Of a stretch of DNA of 64,000 bases, positions 43,236-57,648 are shown piece by piece (the stretch's first letter is position 1; each line of letters starts with the position of its first letter). Source of the DNA: Serripes groenlandicus (Eukaryota; Mollusca; Bivalvia; Cardiida; Cardiidae); the NCBI GenBank assembly GCA_031761405.1, contig JASEVX010000001.1, positions 46,919,102 to 46,983,101 of the forward strand, read 5' to 3'. The notes beneath the pieces were generated by a model. The model saw only the letters and a list, made by a program, of their open reading frames with translations, ran no database searches and was not told the DNA's origin. The translations under genes and the position numbers were made by a program.

Positions 43236-44366
43236 TGGTAGGAGTATCTATCGAGTTAAACCAACGATCAAATAGAGATCATAAATATATCAATAGTTGT
43301 TGAAGACCTACATTCTGTCAGAAACCTAAAGGAGGTCTCTGATTATATGTCTAGGAAAGTTTTTAATCTAAAATAATTTCTTGAATATTGGAGATTTTGC
43401 TGAACGTTTAGGAAGGTCAGAAGCTTGATACACATTTAGAGAGTGACTTATGTGATTTCAAATCGGTGAAGTATTTTTCTTAAAGTCTAGTATTTATTAT
43501 AGCGTTATATGTTGTAAACCCATGCCAAGAAAAATTCCAATAATGTCATACCCCTGATAGGGACGTATTCATTTATAAAAGAAAATTATTCTAATTCATA
43601 ATTTACATTGTCTAGCAGTTGGCACTATCCACGGTATTCTTTCTTGCAATTTCACTAATAGTGGTCAATTAAAGGTTTTAACCAGTGATCAGATTTGTTT
43701 TATATCTATATTGTTTGTTTTTTGAATAGACAAACACATTTTATTTATTGTTAGAATGTGATTTTTAAAAAAAATCATTAGCTATTGATAGATATGACTG
43801 AGTGTTTTTCTTTTCAGTGCATTTCTGTCTAAAAACTATAATTTGTTTCAATGCAATTTCTAAATGAATTTTATGTATGCAATACTCTTCACTTCATGAC
43901 AATTTTTGCTAACTAATGTGAATATAAAATAATGTCCAGCTGTCAACAATTTTAAAAATGTTATTCTTTCTTTATTTTTGTATTCTACTGATGAAGACGT
44001 ACTTCCGAAATTATATAGTATAACCGTATAAATGAAACAACAAGTGTTTGCGTTTTTCTAATATATTTGTTTGATTTATTCTTTTTATACAATTTTACCT
44101 ATTCCGAAACTGCAGCAAAATAAAGAAGTTTTAAATACTTTTCCAACATATTTGCTCTCGTTTGTTTCTATCTATATATCCTAGCCATGATCTGTTCATA
44201 CCTTGCATACAATTCATTATCCCATCTGCACCTGGCTGACATCACGCTAAAATCACCTTCCAACAGTACTTTCAGTACTTTGATTTGATTGTGGCACGGA
44301 TTTGAACCGGCGATTTTGACAAAACGAAACAGCAATGATTCGCCGGGTGCCGGTCCTTATTGAAAA
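43236..44366. other. No gene seen; left flank of the 167-bp satellite
   Basis: AT-rich, unique. The last 100 bases (CACGGATTTGAACCGGCG and following) are of ordinary composition. No transposon end is obvious at the array boundary. Confidence 0.55.
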
Positions 44367-47300
44367 CCCTGCACATGCCTATACTTTATGCCACTTTCCA
44401 CACTTATTTAGACATGGAACAACTCGCTTCCAATATCAAAACCCATACAATGCAAACAAAACGACATTTTAAAGCATGGCGGGCAAATGCTTCTCTTGCC
44501 ACAATGTGTTCAGGTCTATTGCATAGCTGGATTGATTCACCCAGGAATCACGAGTGTGTGAACTGACGGGGTGGTATGACTTGAATGATGTGGAAATCTG
44601 CCTAAAACACCCAACAATACCAACAAAACGACTTCTGAAAGCAGGACGTGCAATTACTCCCTTTGTCACAGTGTGTTCAGTACTATTGAGTAGCTGGATT
44701 GAATCACCCAGGACGCATGAGTATGGGAACGGTGCTTGTGATTTGACATACATGATGTTGAAAACGGCGTAAAACACCCAACAATACAAACAAAACGACC
44801 TTTGAAATCTTGATTAGCAATGGCTCCTCTTTCCACACTGTTTTCAGTCCTATTGCCTAGCTGGGTAGAATCACTTAAAAAACATGAGTGTGTGCAAACA
44901 AAACGACATTTTTTACAGCATGGCGGGCAATTGCTTCTCTTGCCACAATGAGTTCAGGTCTATTGCATAGCTGGATTGATTCACCGAGGGATCACGAGTG
45001 TGTGAACTGACGGGGTGGTATGACTGGAATGATGTGGAAAACGGCCTAAAACACCCAACAATACCAACAAAACGACCTCTGAAAGCAGGGCGGGCAATTG
45101 CTCCCGTTGTCACAGTGTATTCAGTACTATTGAGTAGCTGGATTGAATTACCCGGGACGCATGAGTATACGAACAGTGTGGGTGATTTGACATATATGAT
45201 GTTGAAACCGGCGTAAAACACCCAACAATACAAACGAAACGACCTTTGAAATCATGCTTAGCAATGGCTCATCTTTCCACACTGTTTTCAGTCCTAACGC
45301 ATAGCTGGGTTGATTCTCCCAGGTCCCATGAGTTTGTGAACTGTGAGAGTGATTGGACATAAATGCTGTTGAAAACGGCCTAAAACTCCATACAGTGCAC
45401 TCAAAACGACCTTTGAAAACATGATGAGCAATGGCTCCTTATACCACACTGTTGTCAGTCTTATCGCGTAGATTGGTTGATTCACCCAGGAAGCATGTGT
45501 GTGTGAGCAGTGAGGGGTATTTAACATAAATGCTGTTGAAAACGACCTAAGACAACCAACAACGCAATCAGAACGACCTTTGAAAACATGATGAACAATG
45601 GCTCCTCTTACCACACTGTTTTCAGTCCTATTGCCTAGCTGTGTAGAATCACCCAAAAAACACGAGTATGTGCACTGTGATGGCGATTGGGCATACATGC
45701 TGTTGAAAACGTCCTAAAACCCCAACAATGCAAGCAAAACGACCTTTGAAAACATGATGAGCAATGGCTGTTTTTATCACAATGTTTTCGATAGTTCAAT
45801 TGTAGGGAGTGTATGCATGTGGGAACGGGGTTATGGGAAAATCGTTCACTGTACCGCCGAAAGGGATTTGACCTGCAGAGGTGCGAAGACTCGTGAACAG
45901 ATTCTAACCCTTTCCCACATGCCTATACTTTATGCCACTTTCCACACTTATTTAGTCATGGAACAACTCGCTTCCAATATCAAAACCCATACAATGCAAA
46001 CAAAACGACATTTTAACGCATGGCGGGCAAATGCTTCTCTTGCCACAATGTGTTCAGGTCTATTGCATAGCTGGATTGATTCACCCAGGAACCACGAGTG
46101 TGTGAACTGACGGGGTGGTATGACTTGAATGATGTGGAAATCGGCCTAAAACACCCAACAATACCAACAAAACGACTTCTGAAAGCAGGACGGGCAATTG
46201 CTCCCTTTGTCACAGTGTGTTCAGTACTATTGAGTAGCTGGGTTGAATCACCCAGGACGCATGAGTATGGGAACGGTGCGTGTGATTTGACATACATGAT
46301 GTTGAAAACGGCGTAAAACACCCAACAATACAAACAAAACGACCTTTGAAATCTTGATTAGCAATGGCTCCTCTTTCCACACTGTTTTCAGTCCTATTGC
46401 CTAGCTGGGTAGAATCACTCAAAAAACATGAGTGTGTGCAAACAAAACGACATTCTTTACAGCATGGCGGGCAATTGCTTCTCTTGCCACAATGAGTTCA
46501 GGTCTATCGCATAGCTGGATTGATTCACCGACGGATCGGAAGTGTGTGAATTGACGGTGTGGTATGACTGGAATGATGTGGAAAACGGCCTAAAACACCC
46601 AACAATACCAACAAAACGACGTCTGAAAGCAGGGCGGGCAATTGCTCCCTTTGTCACAGTGTGTTCAGTACTATTGACTAGCTGGATTGAATTACCCGGG
46701 ACGCATGAGTATGTGAACAGTGTGGGTGATTTGACATATATGATGTTGAAACCGGCGTAAAACACCCAACGATACAAACGAAACGACCTTTGAAATCATG
46801 TTTAGCAATGGCTCATCTTTCCACACTGTTTTCAGTCCTAACGCATAGCTGGGTTGATTCTCCCAGGTCCCATGAGTTTGTGAACTGTGAGAGTGATTGG
46901 ACATAAATGCTGTTGAAAACGGCCTAAAACTCCATACAGTGCACTTAAAACGACCTTTGAAAACATGATGAGCAATGGCTCCTTATACCACACTGTTGTT
47001 AGTCTTATCGCGTAGATTGGTTGATTCACCCAGGAAGCATGTGTGTGTGAGCAGTGAGGGGTATTTAACATAAATGCTGTTGAAAACGACCTAAGACAAC
47101 CAACAACGCAATCAGAACGACCTTTGAAAACATGATGAACAATGGCTCCTCTTACCACACTGATTTCAGTCCTATTGCCTAGCTGTGCAGAATCACCCAA
47201 AAAACACGAGTATGTGCACTGTGATGGCGATTGGGCATACATGCTGTTGAAAACGGCCTAAAACCCCAACAATGCAAGCAAAACGACCTTTGAAAACATG

Positions 47301-50300
47301 ATGAGCAATGGCTGTTTTTATCACAATGTTTTCGATAGTTCATTTGTAGGGAGTGTATGCATGTGGGAACGGGGTTATGGGAAAATCGTTCACTGTACCG
47401 CCGAAAGGGATTTGACCTGCAGAGGTGCGAAGAATCGTGAACAGATTCTAACCCTTTCCCACATACTTTATGCCACTTTCCACACTTATCTAGTCATGGA
47501 ACAACTCGCTTCCAATATCAAAACCCATACAATGCAAACAAAACGACATTTTAACGCATGGCGGGCAAATGCTTCTCTTGCCACAATGTGTTCAGGTCTA
47601 TTGCATAGCTGGATTGATTCACCCAGGAATCACGAGTGTGTGAACTGACGGGGTGGTATGACTTGAATGATGTGGAAATCGGCCTAAAACACCCAACAAT
47701 ACCAACAAAACGACTTCTGAAAGCAGGACGGGCAATTGCTCCCTTTGTCACAGTGTGTTCAGTACTATTGAGTAGCTGGGTTGAATCACCCAGGACGCAT
47801 GAGTATGGGAACGGTGCGTGTGATTTGACATACATGATGTTGAAAACGGCGTAAAACACCCAACAATACAAACAAAACGACCTTTGAAATCTTGATTAGC
47901 AATGGCTCCTCTTTCCACACTGTTTTCAGTCCTATTGCCTAGCTGGGTAGAATCACTCAAAAAACATGAGTGTGTGCAAACAAAACGACATTTTTTACAG
48001 CATGGCGGGCAATTGCTTCTCTTGCCACAATGAGTTCAGGTCTATTGCATAGCTGGATTTATTCACCGAGGGATCAAGAGTGTGTGAACTGACGGGGTGG
48101 TATGACTAGAATGATGTGGAAAACGGCCTAAAACACCCAACAATACCAACAAAACGACCTCTGAAAGCAGGGCGGGCAATTGCTCCCTTTGTCACAGTGT
48201 GTTCAGTACTATTGAGTAGCTGGGTTGAATCACCCAGGACGCATGAGTATGGGAACGGTGCGTGTGATTTGACATACATGATGTTGAAAACGGCGTAAAA
48301 CACCCAACAATACAAACAAAACGACCTTTGAAATCTTGATTAGCAATGGCTCCTCTTTCCACACTGTTTTCAGTCCTATTGCCTAGCTGGGTAGAATCAC
48401 TCAAAAAACATGAATGTGTGCAAACAAAACGACATTTTTTACAGCATGGCGGGCAATTGCTTCTCTTGCCACAATGAGTTCAGGTCTATTGCATAGCTGG
48501 ATTGATTCACCGAGGGATCACGAGTGTGTGAACTGACGGGGTGGTATGACTGGAATGATGTGGAAAACGGCCTAAAACACCCAACAATACCAACAAAACG
48601 ACCTCTGAAAGCAGGGCGGGCAATTGCTCCCTTTGTCACAGTGTGTTCAGTACTATTGAGTAGCTGGATTGAATTACCCGGGACGCATGAGTATGTGAAC
48701 AGTGTGGGTGATTTGACATATATGATGTTGAAACCGGCGTAAAACACCCAACAATACAAACGAAACGACCTTTGAAATCATGCTTAGCAATGGCTCATCT
48801 TTCCACACTGTTTTCAGTCCTAACGCATAGCTGGGTGATTCTCCCAGGTCCCATGAGTTTGTGAACTGTGAGAGTGATTGGACATAAATGCTGTTGAAAA
48901 CGGCCTAAAACTCCATACAGTGCACTCAAAACGACCTTTGAAAACATGATGAGCAATGGCTCCTTATACCACACTGTTGTCAGTCTTATCGCGTAGATTG
49001 GTTGATTCACCCAGGAAGCATGTGTGTGTAAGCAGTGAGGGGTATTTAACATAAATGCTGTTGAAAACGACCTAAGACAACCAACAACGCAATCAGAACG
49101 ACCTTTGAAAACATGATGAACAATGGCTCCTCTTACCACACTGTTTTCAGTCCTATTGCCTAGCTGTGTAGAATCACCCAAAAAACACGACTATGTGCAC
49201 TGTGATGGCGATTGGGCATACATGCTGTTGAAAACGGCCTAAAACCCCAACAATGCAAGCAAAACGACCTTTGAAAACATGATGAGCAATGGCTGTTTTT
49301 ATCACAATGTTTTCGATAGTTCATTTGTAGGGAGTGTATGCATGTGGGAACGGGGTTATGGGAAAATCGTTCACTGTACCGCCGAAAGGGATTTGACCTG
49401 CAGAGGTGCGAAGACTCGTGAACAGATTCTAACCCTTTCCCACATGCCTATACTTTATGCCACTTTCCACACTTATTTAGTCATGGAACAACTCGCTTCC
49501 AATATCAAAACCCATACAATGCAAACAAAACGACATTTTAACGCATGGCGGGCAAATGCTTCTCTTGCCACAATGTGTTCAGGTCTATTGCATAGCTGGA
49601 TTGATTCACCCAGGAATCACGAGTGTGTGAACTGACGGGGTGGTATGACTTGAATGATGTGGAAATCGGCCTAAAACACCCAACAATACCAACAAAACGA
49701 CTTCTGAAAGCAGGACGGGCAATTGCTCCCTTTGTCACAGTGTGTTCAGTACTATTTAGTAGCTGGGTTTAATCACCCAGGACGCATGAGTATGGGAACG
49801 GTGCGTGTGATTTGACATACATGATGTTGAAAACGGCGTAAAACACCAAACAATACAAACAAAACGACCTTTGAAATCTTGATTAGCAATGGCTCCTCTT
49901 TCCACACTGTTTTCAGTCCTATTGCCTAGCTGGGTAGAATCACTCAAAAAACATGAGTGTGTGCAAACAAAACGACATTTTTTACAGCATGGCGGGCAAT
50001 TGCTTCTCTTGCCACAATGAGTTCAGGTCTATTGCATAGCTGGATTGATTCACCGAGGGATCACGAGTGTGTGAACTGACGGGGTGGTATGACTGGAATG
50101 ATGTGGAAAACGGCCTAAAACACCCAACAATACCAACAAAATGACCTCTAAAAGCAGGGCGGGCAATTGCTCCCTTTGTCACAGTGTGTTCAGTACTATT
50201 GAGTAGCTGGATTGAATTACCCGGGACGCATGAGTATGTGAACAGTGTGGGTGATTTGACATATATGATGTTGAAACCGGCGTAAAACACCCAACGATAC

Positions 50301-53300
50301 AAACGAAACGACCTTTGAAATCATGCTTAGCAATGGCTCATCTTTCCACACTGTTTTCAGAGCTAACGCATAGCTGGGTTGATTCTCCCAGGTCCCATGA
50401 GTTTGTGAACTGTGAGAGTGATTGGACATAAATGCTGTTGAAAACGGCCTAAAACTCCATACAGTGCACTCAAAACGACCTTTGAAAACATGATGAGCAA
50501 TGGCTCCTTATACCACACTGTTGTCAGTCTTATCGCGTAGATTGGTTGATTCACCCAGGAAGCATGTGTGTGTGAGCAGTGAGGGGTATTTAACATAAAT
50601 GCTGTTGAAAACGACCTAAGACAACCAACAACGCAATCAGAACGACCTTTGAAAACATGATGAACAATGGCTCCTCTTACCACACTGTTTTCAGTCCTAT
50701 TGCCTAGCTGTGCAGAATCACCCAAAAAACACGAGTATGTGCACTATGATGGCGATTGGGCATACATGCTGTTGAAAACGGCCTAAAACCCCAACAATGC
50801 AAGCAAAACGCCCTTTGAAAACATGATGAGCAATAGCTGTTTTTATCACAATGTTTTCGATAGTTCATTTGTAGGGAGTGTATGCATGTGGGAACGGGGT
50901 TATGGGAAAATCATTCACTGTACCGCCGAAAGGGATTTGACCTGCAGAGGTGCGAAGACTCGTGAACAGATTCTAACCCTTTCCCACATGCCTATACTTT
51001 ATGCCACTTTCCACACTTATTTAGTCATGGAACAACTCGCTTCCAATATCAAAACCCATACAATGCAAACAAAACGACATTTTAACGCATGGCGGGCAAA
51101 TGCTTCTTTTGCCACAATGTGTTCAGTTCTATTGCATAGCTCTGGATTGATTCACCCAGGAATCACGAGTGTGTGAACTGACGGGGTGGTATGACTTGAA
51201 TGATGTGGAAATCGGCCTAAAACACCCAACAATACCAACAACACGACTTCTGAAAGCAGGACGGGCAATTGCTCCCTTTGTCACAGTGTGTTCAGTACTA
51301 TTGAGTAGCTGGGTTGAATCACCCAGGACGCATGAGTATGGGAACGGTGCGTGTGATTTGACATACATGATGTTGAAAACGGCGTAAAACACCCAACAAT
51401 ACAAACAAAACGACCTTTGAAATCTTGATTAGCAATGGCTCCTCTTTCCACACTGTTTTCAGTCCTATTGCCTAGCTGGGTAGAATCACTCAAAAAACAT
51501 GAGTGTGTGCAAACAAAACGACATTTTTTACAGCATGGCTGGCAATTGCTTCTCTTGCCACAATGAGTTCAGGTCTATTGCATAGCTGGATTGATTCACC
51601 GAGGGATCACGAGTGTGTGAACTGACGGGGTGGTATGACTGGAATGGTGTGGAAAACGGCCTAAAACACCCAACAATACCAACAAAACGACCTCTGAAAG
51701 CAGGGCGAGCAATTGCTCCCTTTGTCACAGTGTGTTCAGTACTATTGAGTAGCTGGATTGAATTACCCGGGACGCATGAGTATGTGAACAGTGTGGGTGA
51801 TTTGACATATATGATGTTGACACCGGCGTAAAACACCCAACAATACAAACGAAACGACCTTTGAAATCATGCTTAGCAATGGCTCATCTTTCCACACTGT
51901 TTTCAGTCCTAACGCATAGCTGGGTTGATTCTCCCAGGTCCCATGAGTTTGTGAACTGTGAGAGTGATTGGACATAAATGCTGTTGAAAACGGCCTAAAA
52001 CTCCATACAGTGCACTCAAAACGACCTTTGAAAACATGATGAGCAATGGCTCCTTATACCACACTGTTGTCAGTCTTATCGCGTAGATTGGTTGATTCAC
52101 CCAGGAAGCATGTGTGTGTGAGCAGTGAGGGGTATTTAACATAAATGCTGTTGAAAACGACCTAAGACAACCAACAACGCAATCAGAACGACCTTTGAAA
52201 ACATGATGAACAATGGCTCCTCTTACCACACTGTTTTCAGTCCTATTGCCTAGCTTTGCAGAATCACCCAAAAAACACGAGTATGTGCACTGTGATGGCG
52301 ATTGGGCATACATGCTGTTGAAAACGGCCTAAAACCCCAACAATGCAAGCAAAACGACCGTTGAAAACATGATGAGCAATGGCTGTTTTTATCACAATGT
52401 TTTCGATAGTTCATTTGTAGGGAGTGTATGCATGTGGGAACGGGGTTATGGGAAAATCGTTCACTGTACCGCCGAAAGGGATTTGACCTGCAGAGGTGCG
52501 AAGACTCGTGAACAGATTCTAACCCTTTCCCACATGCCTATACTTTATGCCACTTTCCACACTTATTTAGTCATGGAACAACTCGCTTCCAATATCAAAA
52601 CCCATACAATGCAAACAAAACGACATTTTAACGCATGGCGGGCAAATGCTTCTCTTGCCACAATGTGTTCAGGTCTATTGCATAGCTGGATTGATTCACC
52701 CAGGAATCACGAGTGTGTGAACTGACGGGGTGGTATGACTTGAATGATGTGGAAATCGGCCTAAAACACCCAACAATACCAACAAAACGACTTCTGAAAG
52801 CAGGACGGGCAATTGCTCCCTTTGTCACAGTGTGTTCAGTACTATTGAGTAGCTGGGTTGAATCACCCAGGACGCATGAGTATGGGAACGGTGCTTGTGA
52901 TTTGACTTGAATGATGTGGAAATCGGCCTAAAACACCCAACAATACCAACAAAACGACTTCTGAAAGCAGGACGGGCAATTGCTCCCTTTGTCACAGTGT
53001 GTTCAGTACTATTGAGTAGCTGGGTTGAATCACCTAGGACGCATGAGTATGGGAACGGTGCGTGTGATTTGACATACATGATGTTGAAAACGGCGTAAAA
53101 CACCCAACAATACAAACAAAACGACCTTTGAAATCTTGATTAGCAATGGCTCCTCTTTCCACACTGTTTTCAGTCCTATTGCCTAGCTGGGTAGAATCAC
53201 TCAAAAAACATGAGTGTGTGCAAACAAAACGACATTCTTTACAGCATGGCGGGCAATTGCTTCTCTTGCCACAATGAGTTCAGGTCTATTGCATAGCTGG

Positions 53301-56300
53301 ATTGATTCACCGAGGGATCACGAGTGTGTGAACTGACGGGGTGGTATGACTGGAATGATGTGGAAAACGGCCTAAAACACCCAACAATACCAACAAAATG
53401 ACCTCTGAAAGCAGGGCGGGCAATTGCTCCCTTTGTCACAGTGTGTTCAGTACTATTGAGTAGCTGGATTGAATTACCCGGGACGCATGAGTATGTGAAC
53501 AGTGTGGGTGATTTGACATATATGATGTTGAAACCGGCGTAAAACACCCAACGATACAAACGAAACGACCTTTGAAATCATGCTTAGCAATGGCTCATCT
53601 TTCCACACTGTTTTCAGTCCTAACGCATAGCTGGGTTGATTCTCCCAGGTCCCATCAGTTTGTGAACTGTGAGAGTGATTGGACATAAATGCTGTTGAAA
53701 ACGGCCTAAAACTCCATACAGTGCACTCAAAACGACCTTTGAAAACATGATGAGCAATGGCTCCTTATACCACACTGTTGTCAGTCTTATCGCGTAGATT
53801 GGTTGATTCACCCAGGAAGCATGTGTGTGTGAGCAGTGAGGGGTATTTAACATAAATGCTGTTGAAAACGACCTAAGACAACCAACAACGCAATCAGAAC
53901 GACCTTTGAAAACATGATGAACAATGGCTCCTCTTACCACACTGTTTTCAGTCCTATTGCCTAGCTGTGCAGAATCACCCAAAAAACACGAGTATGTGCA
54001 CTGTGATGGCGATTGGGCATACATGCTGTTGAAAACGGCCTAAAACCCCAACAATGCCAGCAAAACGCCCTTTGAAAACATGATGAGCAATGGCTGTTTT
54101 TATCACAATGTTTTCGATAGTTCATTTGTAGGGAGTGTATGCATGTGGGAACGGGGTTATGGGAAAATCGTTCACTGTACCGCCGAAAGGGATTTGACCT
54201 GCAGAGGTGCGAAGACTCGTGAACAGATTCTAACCCTTTCCCACATGCCTATACTTTATGCCACTTTCCACACTTATTTAGTCATGGAACAACTCGCTTC
54301 CAATATCAAAACCCATACAATGCAAACAAAACGACATTTTAACGCATGGCGGGCAAATGCTTCTCTTGCCACAATGTGTTCAGGTCTATTGCATAGCTGG
54401 ATTGATTCACCCAGGAATCACGAGTGTGTGAACTGACGGGGTGGTATGACTTGAATGATGTGGAAATCGGCCTAAAACAACCAACAATACCAACAAAACG
54501 ACTTCTGAAAGCAGGACGGGCAATTGCTCCCTTTGTCACAGTGTGTTCAGTACTATTGAGTAGTTGGGTTGAATCACCCAGGACGCATGAGTATGGGAAC
54601 GGTGCGTGTGATTTGACATACATGATGTTGAAAACGGCGTAAAACACCCAACAATACAAACAAAACGACCTTTGAAATCTTGATTAGCAATGGCTCCTCT
54701 TTCCACACTGTTTTCAGTCCTATTGCCTAGCTGGGTAGAATCACTCAAAAAACATGAGTGTGTGCAAACAAAACGACATTTTTTACAGCATGGCGGGCAA
54801 TTGCTTCTCTTGCCACAATGAGTTCAGGTCTATTGCATAGCTGGATTGATTCACCGAGGGATCACGAGTGTGTGAACTGACGGGGTGGTATGACTGGAAT
54901 GATGTGGAAAACGGCCTAAAACACCCAACAATACCAACAAAATGACCTCTGAAAGCAGGGCGGGCAATTGCTCCCTTTGTCACAGTGTGTTCAGTACTAT
55001 TGAGTAGCTGGATTGAATTACCCGGGACGCATGAGTATGTGAACAGTGTGGGTGATTTGACATATATGATGTTGAAACCGGCGTAAAACACCCAACGATA
55101 CAAACGAAACGACCTTTGAAATCATGCTTAGCAATGGCTCATCTTTCCACACTGTTTTCAGTCCTAACGCATAGCTGGGTTGATTCTCCCAGGTCCCATC
55201 AGTTTGTGAACTGTGAGAGTGATTGGACATAAATGCTGTTGAAAACGGCCTAAAACTCCATACAGTGCACTCAAAACGACCTTTGAAAACATGATGAGCA
55301 ATGGCTCCTTATACCACACTGTTGTCAGTCTTATCGCGTAGATTGGTTGATTCACCCAGGAAGCATGTGTGTGTGAGCAGTGAGGGGTATTTAACATAAA
55401 TGCTGTTGAAAACGACCTAAGACAACCAAAAACGCAATCAGAAAGACCTTTGAAAACATGATGAACAATGGCTCCTCTTACCACACTGTTTTCAGTCCTA
55501 TTGCCTAGCTGTGCAGAATCACCCAAAAAACACGAGTATGTGCACTGTGATGGCGATTGGGCATACATGCTGTTAAAAACGGCCTAAAACCCCAACAATG
55601 CCAGCAAAACGACCTTTGAAAACATGATGAGCAATGGCTGTTTTATCACAATGTTTTCGATAGTTCATTTGTAGGGAGTGTATGCATGTGGGAACGGGGT
55701 TATGGGAAAATCGTTCACTGTACCGCCGAAAGGGATTTGACCTGCAGAGGTGCGAAGACTCGTGAACAGATTCTAACCCTTTCCCACATGCCTATACTTT
55801 ATGCCACTTTCCACACTTATTTAGTCATGGAACAACTCGCTTCCAATATCAAAACCCATACAATGCAAACAAAACGACATTTTAACGCATGTCGGGCAGA
55901 TGCTTCTCTTGCCACAATGTGTTCAGGTCTATTGCATAGCTGGATTGATTCACCCAGGAATCACGAGTGTGTGAACTGACGGGGTGGTATGACTTGAATG
56001 ATGTGGAAATCGGCCTAAAACACCCAACAATACCAACAAAACGACTTCTGAAAGCAGGACGGGCAATTGCTCCCTTTGTCACAGTGTGTTCAGTACTATT
56101 GAGTAGCTGGGTTGAATCACCCAGGACGCATGAGTATGGGAACGGTGCGTGTGATTTGACATACATGATGTTGAAAACGGCGTAAAACACCCAACAATAC
56201 AAACAAAACGACCTTTGAAATCTTGATTAACAATGGCTCCTCTTTCCACACTGTTTTCAGTCCTATTGCCTAGCTGGGTAGAATCACTCAAAAAACATGA

Positions 56301-57448
56301 GTGTGTGCAAACAAAACGACATTTTTTACAGCATGGCGGGCAATTGCTTCTCTTGCCACAATGAGTTCAGGTCTATTGCATAGCTGGATTGATTCACCGA
56401 GGGATCACGAGTGTGTGAACTGACGGGGTGGTATGACTGGAATGATGTGGAAAACGGCCTAAAACTATCAAAAAATACGAACAAAACGGCCTCTGAAAGA
56501 AGGGCGGGCAATTGCTCCCTTTGTCACAGTGTGTTCAGTACTATTGAGTAGCTGGATTGAATTACCCGGGACGCATGAGTATGTGAACAGTGTGGGTGAT
56601 TTGACATATATGATGTTGAAACCGGCGTAAAACACCCAACAATACAAACGAAACGACCTTTGAAATCATGCTTAGCAATGGCTCATCTTTCCACACTGTT
56701 TTCAGTCCTAACGCATAGCTGGGTTGATTCTCCCAGGTCCCATGAGTTTGTGAACTGTGAGAGTGATTGGACATAAATGCTGTTGAAAACGGCCTAAAAC
56801 TCCATACAGTGCACTCAAAACGACCTTTGAAAACATGATGAGCAATGGCTCCTTATACCACACTGTTGTCAGTCTTATCGCGTAGATTGGTTGATTCACC
56901 CAGGAAGCATGTGTGTGTGAGCAGTGAGGGGTATTTAACATAAATGCTGTTGAAAACGACCTAAGACAACCAACAACGCAATCAGAACGACCTTTGAAAA
57001 CATGATGAACAATGGCTCCTCTTACCACACTGTTTTCAGTCCTATTGCCTAGCTGTGCAGAATCACCCAAAAAACACGAGTATGTGCACTGTGATGGCGA
57101 TTGGGCATACATGCTGTTGAAAACGGCCTAAAACCCCAACAATGCAAGCAAAACGACCTTTGAAAACATGATGAGCAATGGCTGTTTTTATCACAATGTT
57201 TTCGATAGTTCATTTGTAGGGAGTGTATGCATGTGGGAACGGGGTTATGGGAAAATCGTTCACTGTACCGCCGAAAGGGATTTGACCTGCAGAGGTGCGA
57301 AGACTCGTGAACAGATTCTAACCCTTTCCCACATGCCTATACTTTATGCCACTTTCCACACTTATTTAGTCATGGAACAACTCGCTTCCAATATCAAAAC
57401 CCATACAATGCAAACAAAACGACATTTTAACGCATGGCGGGCAAATGC
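44367..57448. repeat. Higher-order satellite: ~167-bp monomers in 1,544-bp units, about 8.5 copies
   Basis: The mark CAAAACGAC recurs about every 167 bp, with one 109-bp and one ~267-bp member per cycle. The word AGCAATGGCTGTTTTTATCA recurs at about 45,764, 47,308, 49,289, 50,833, 52,379, 54,090, 55,634 and 57,178. Most spacings are 1,544-1,546; two are 1,981 and 1,711 because of extra monomers. Each monomer joins a MITE-A-like core (ACCTTTGAAAACATGATGAG, CCACACTGTTTTCAG) to a SINE-like tail (CCAGGAATCACGAGTGTGTG, GTTGAAAACGGCGTAAAAC). The many 60-134-codon frames on both strands repeat with the unit and are not genes. The array runs into an assembly gap, so its real length is unknown. Confidence 0.96.
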
Positions 57449-57648
57449 NNNNNNNNNNNNNNNNNNNNNNNNNNNNNNNNNNNNNNNNNNNNNNNNNNNN
57501 NNNNNNNNNNNNNNNNNNNNNNNNNNNNNNNNNNNNNNNNNNNNNNNNNNNNNNNNNNNNNNNNNNNNNNNNNNNNNNNNNNNNNNNNNNNNNNNNNNNN
57601 NNNNNNNNNNNNNNNNNNNNNNNNNNNNNNNNNNNNNNNNNNNNNNNN
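57449..57648. other. Assembly gap, 200 N
   Basis: Exactly 200 Ns, a placeholder-like size. It separates the 167-bp satellite from the 62-bp array, so their physical adjacency is not proven. Confidence 1.

Noticed and set aside
44367..57448. Recurring 60-134-codon frames on both strands (e.g. MSNHSHSSQTHG..., MMSNGCFYHN...)
   Set aside because: They repeat with the 1,544-bp satellite unit, overlap each other on opposite strands and have no domain. The unit is better explained as transposon-derived satellite.
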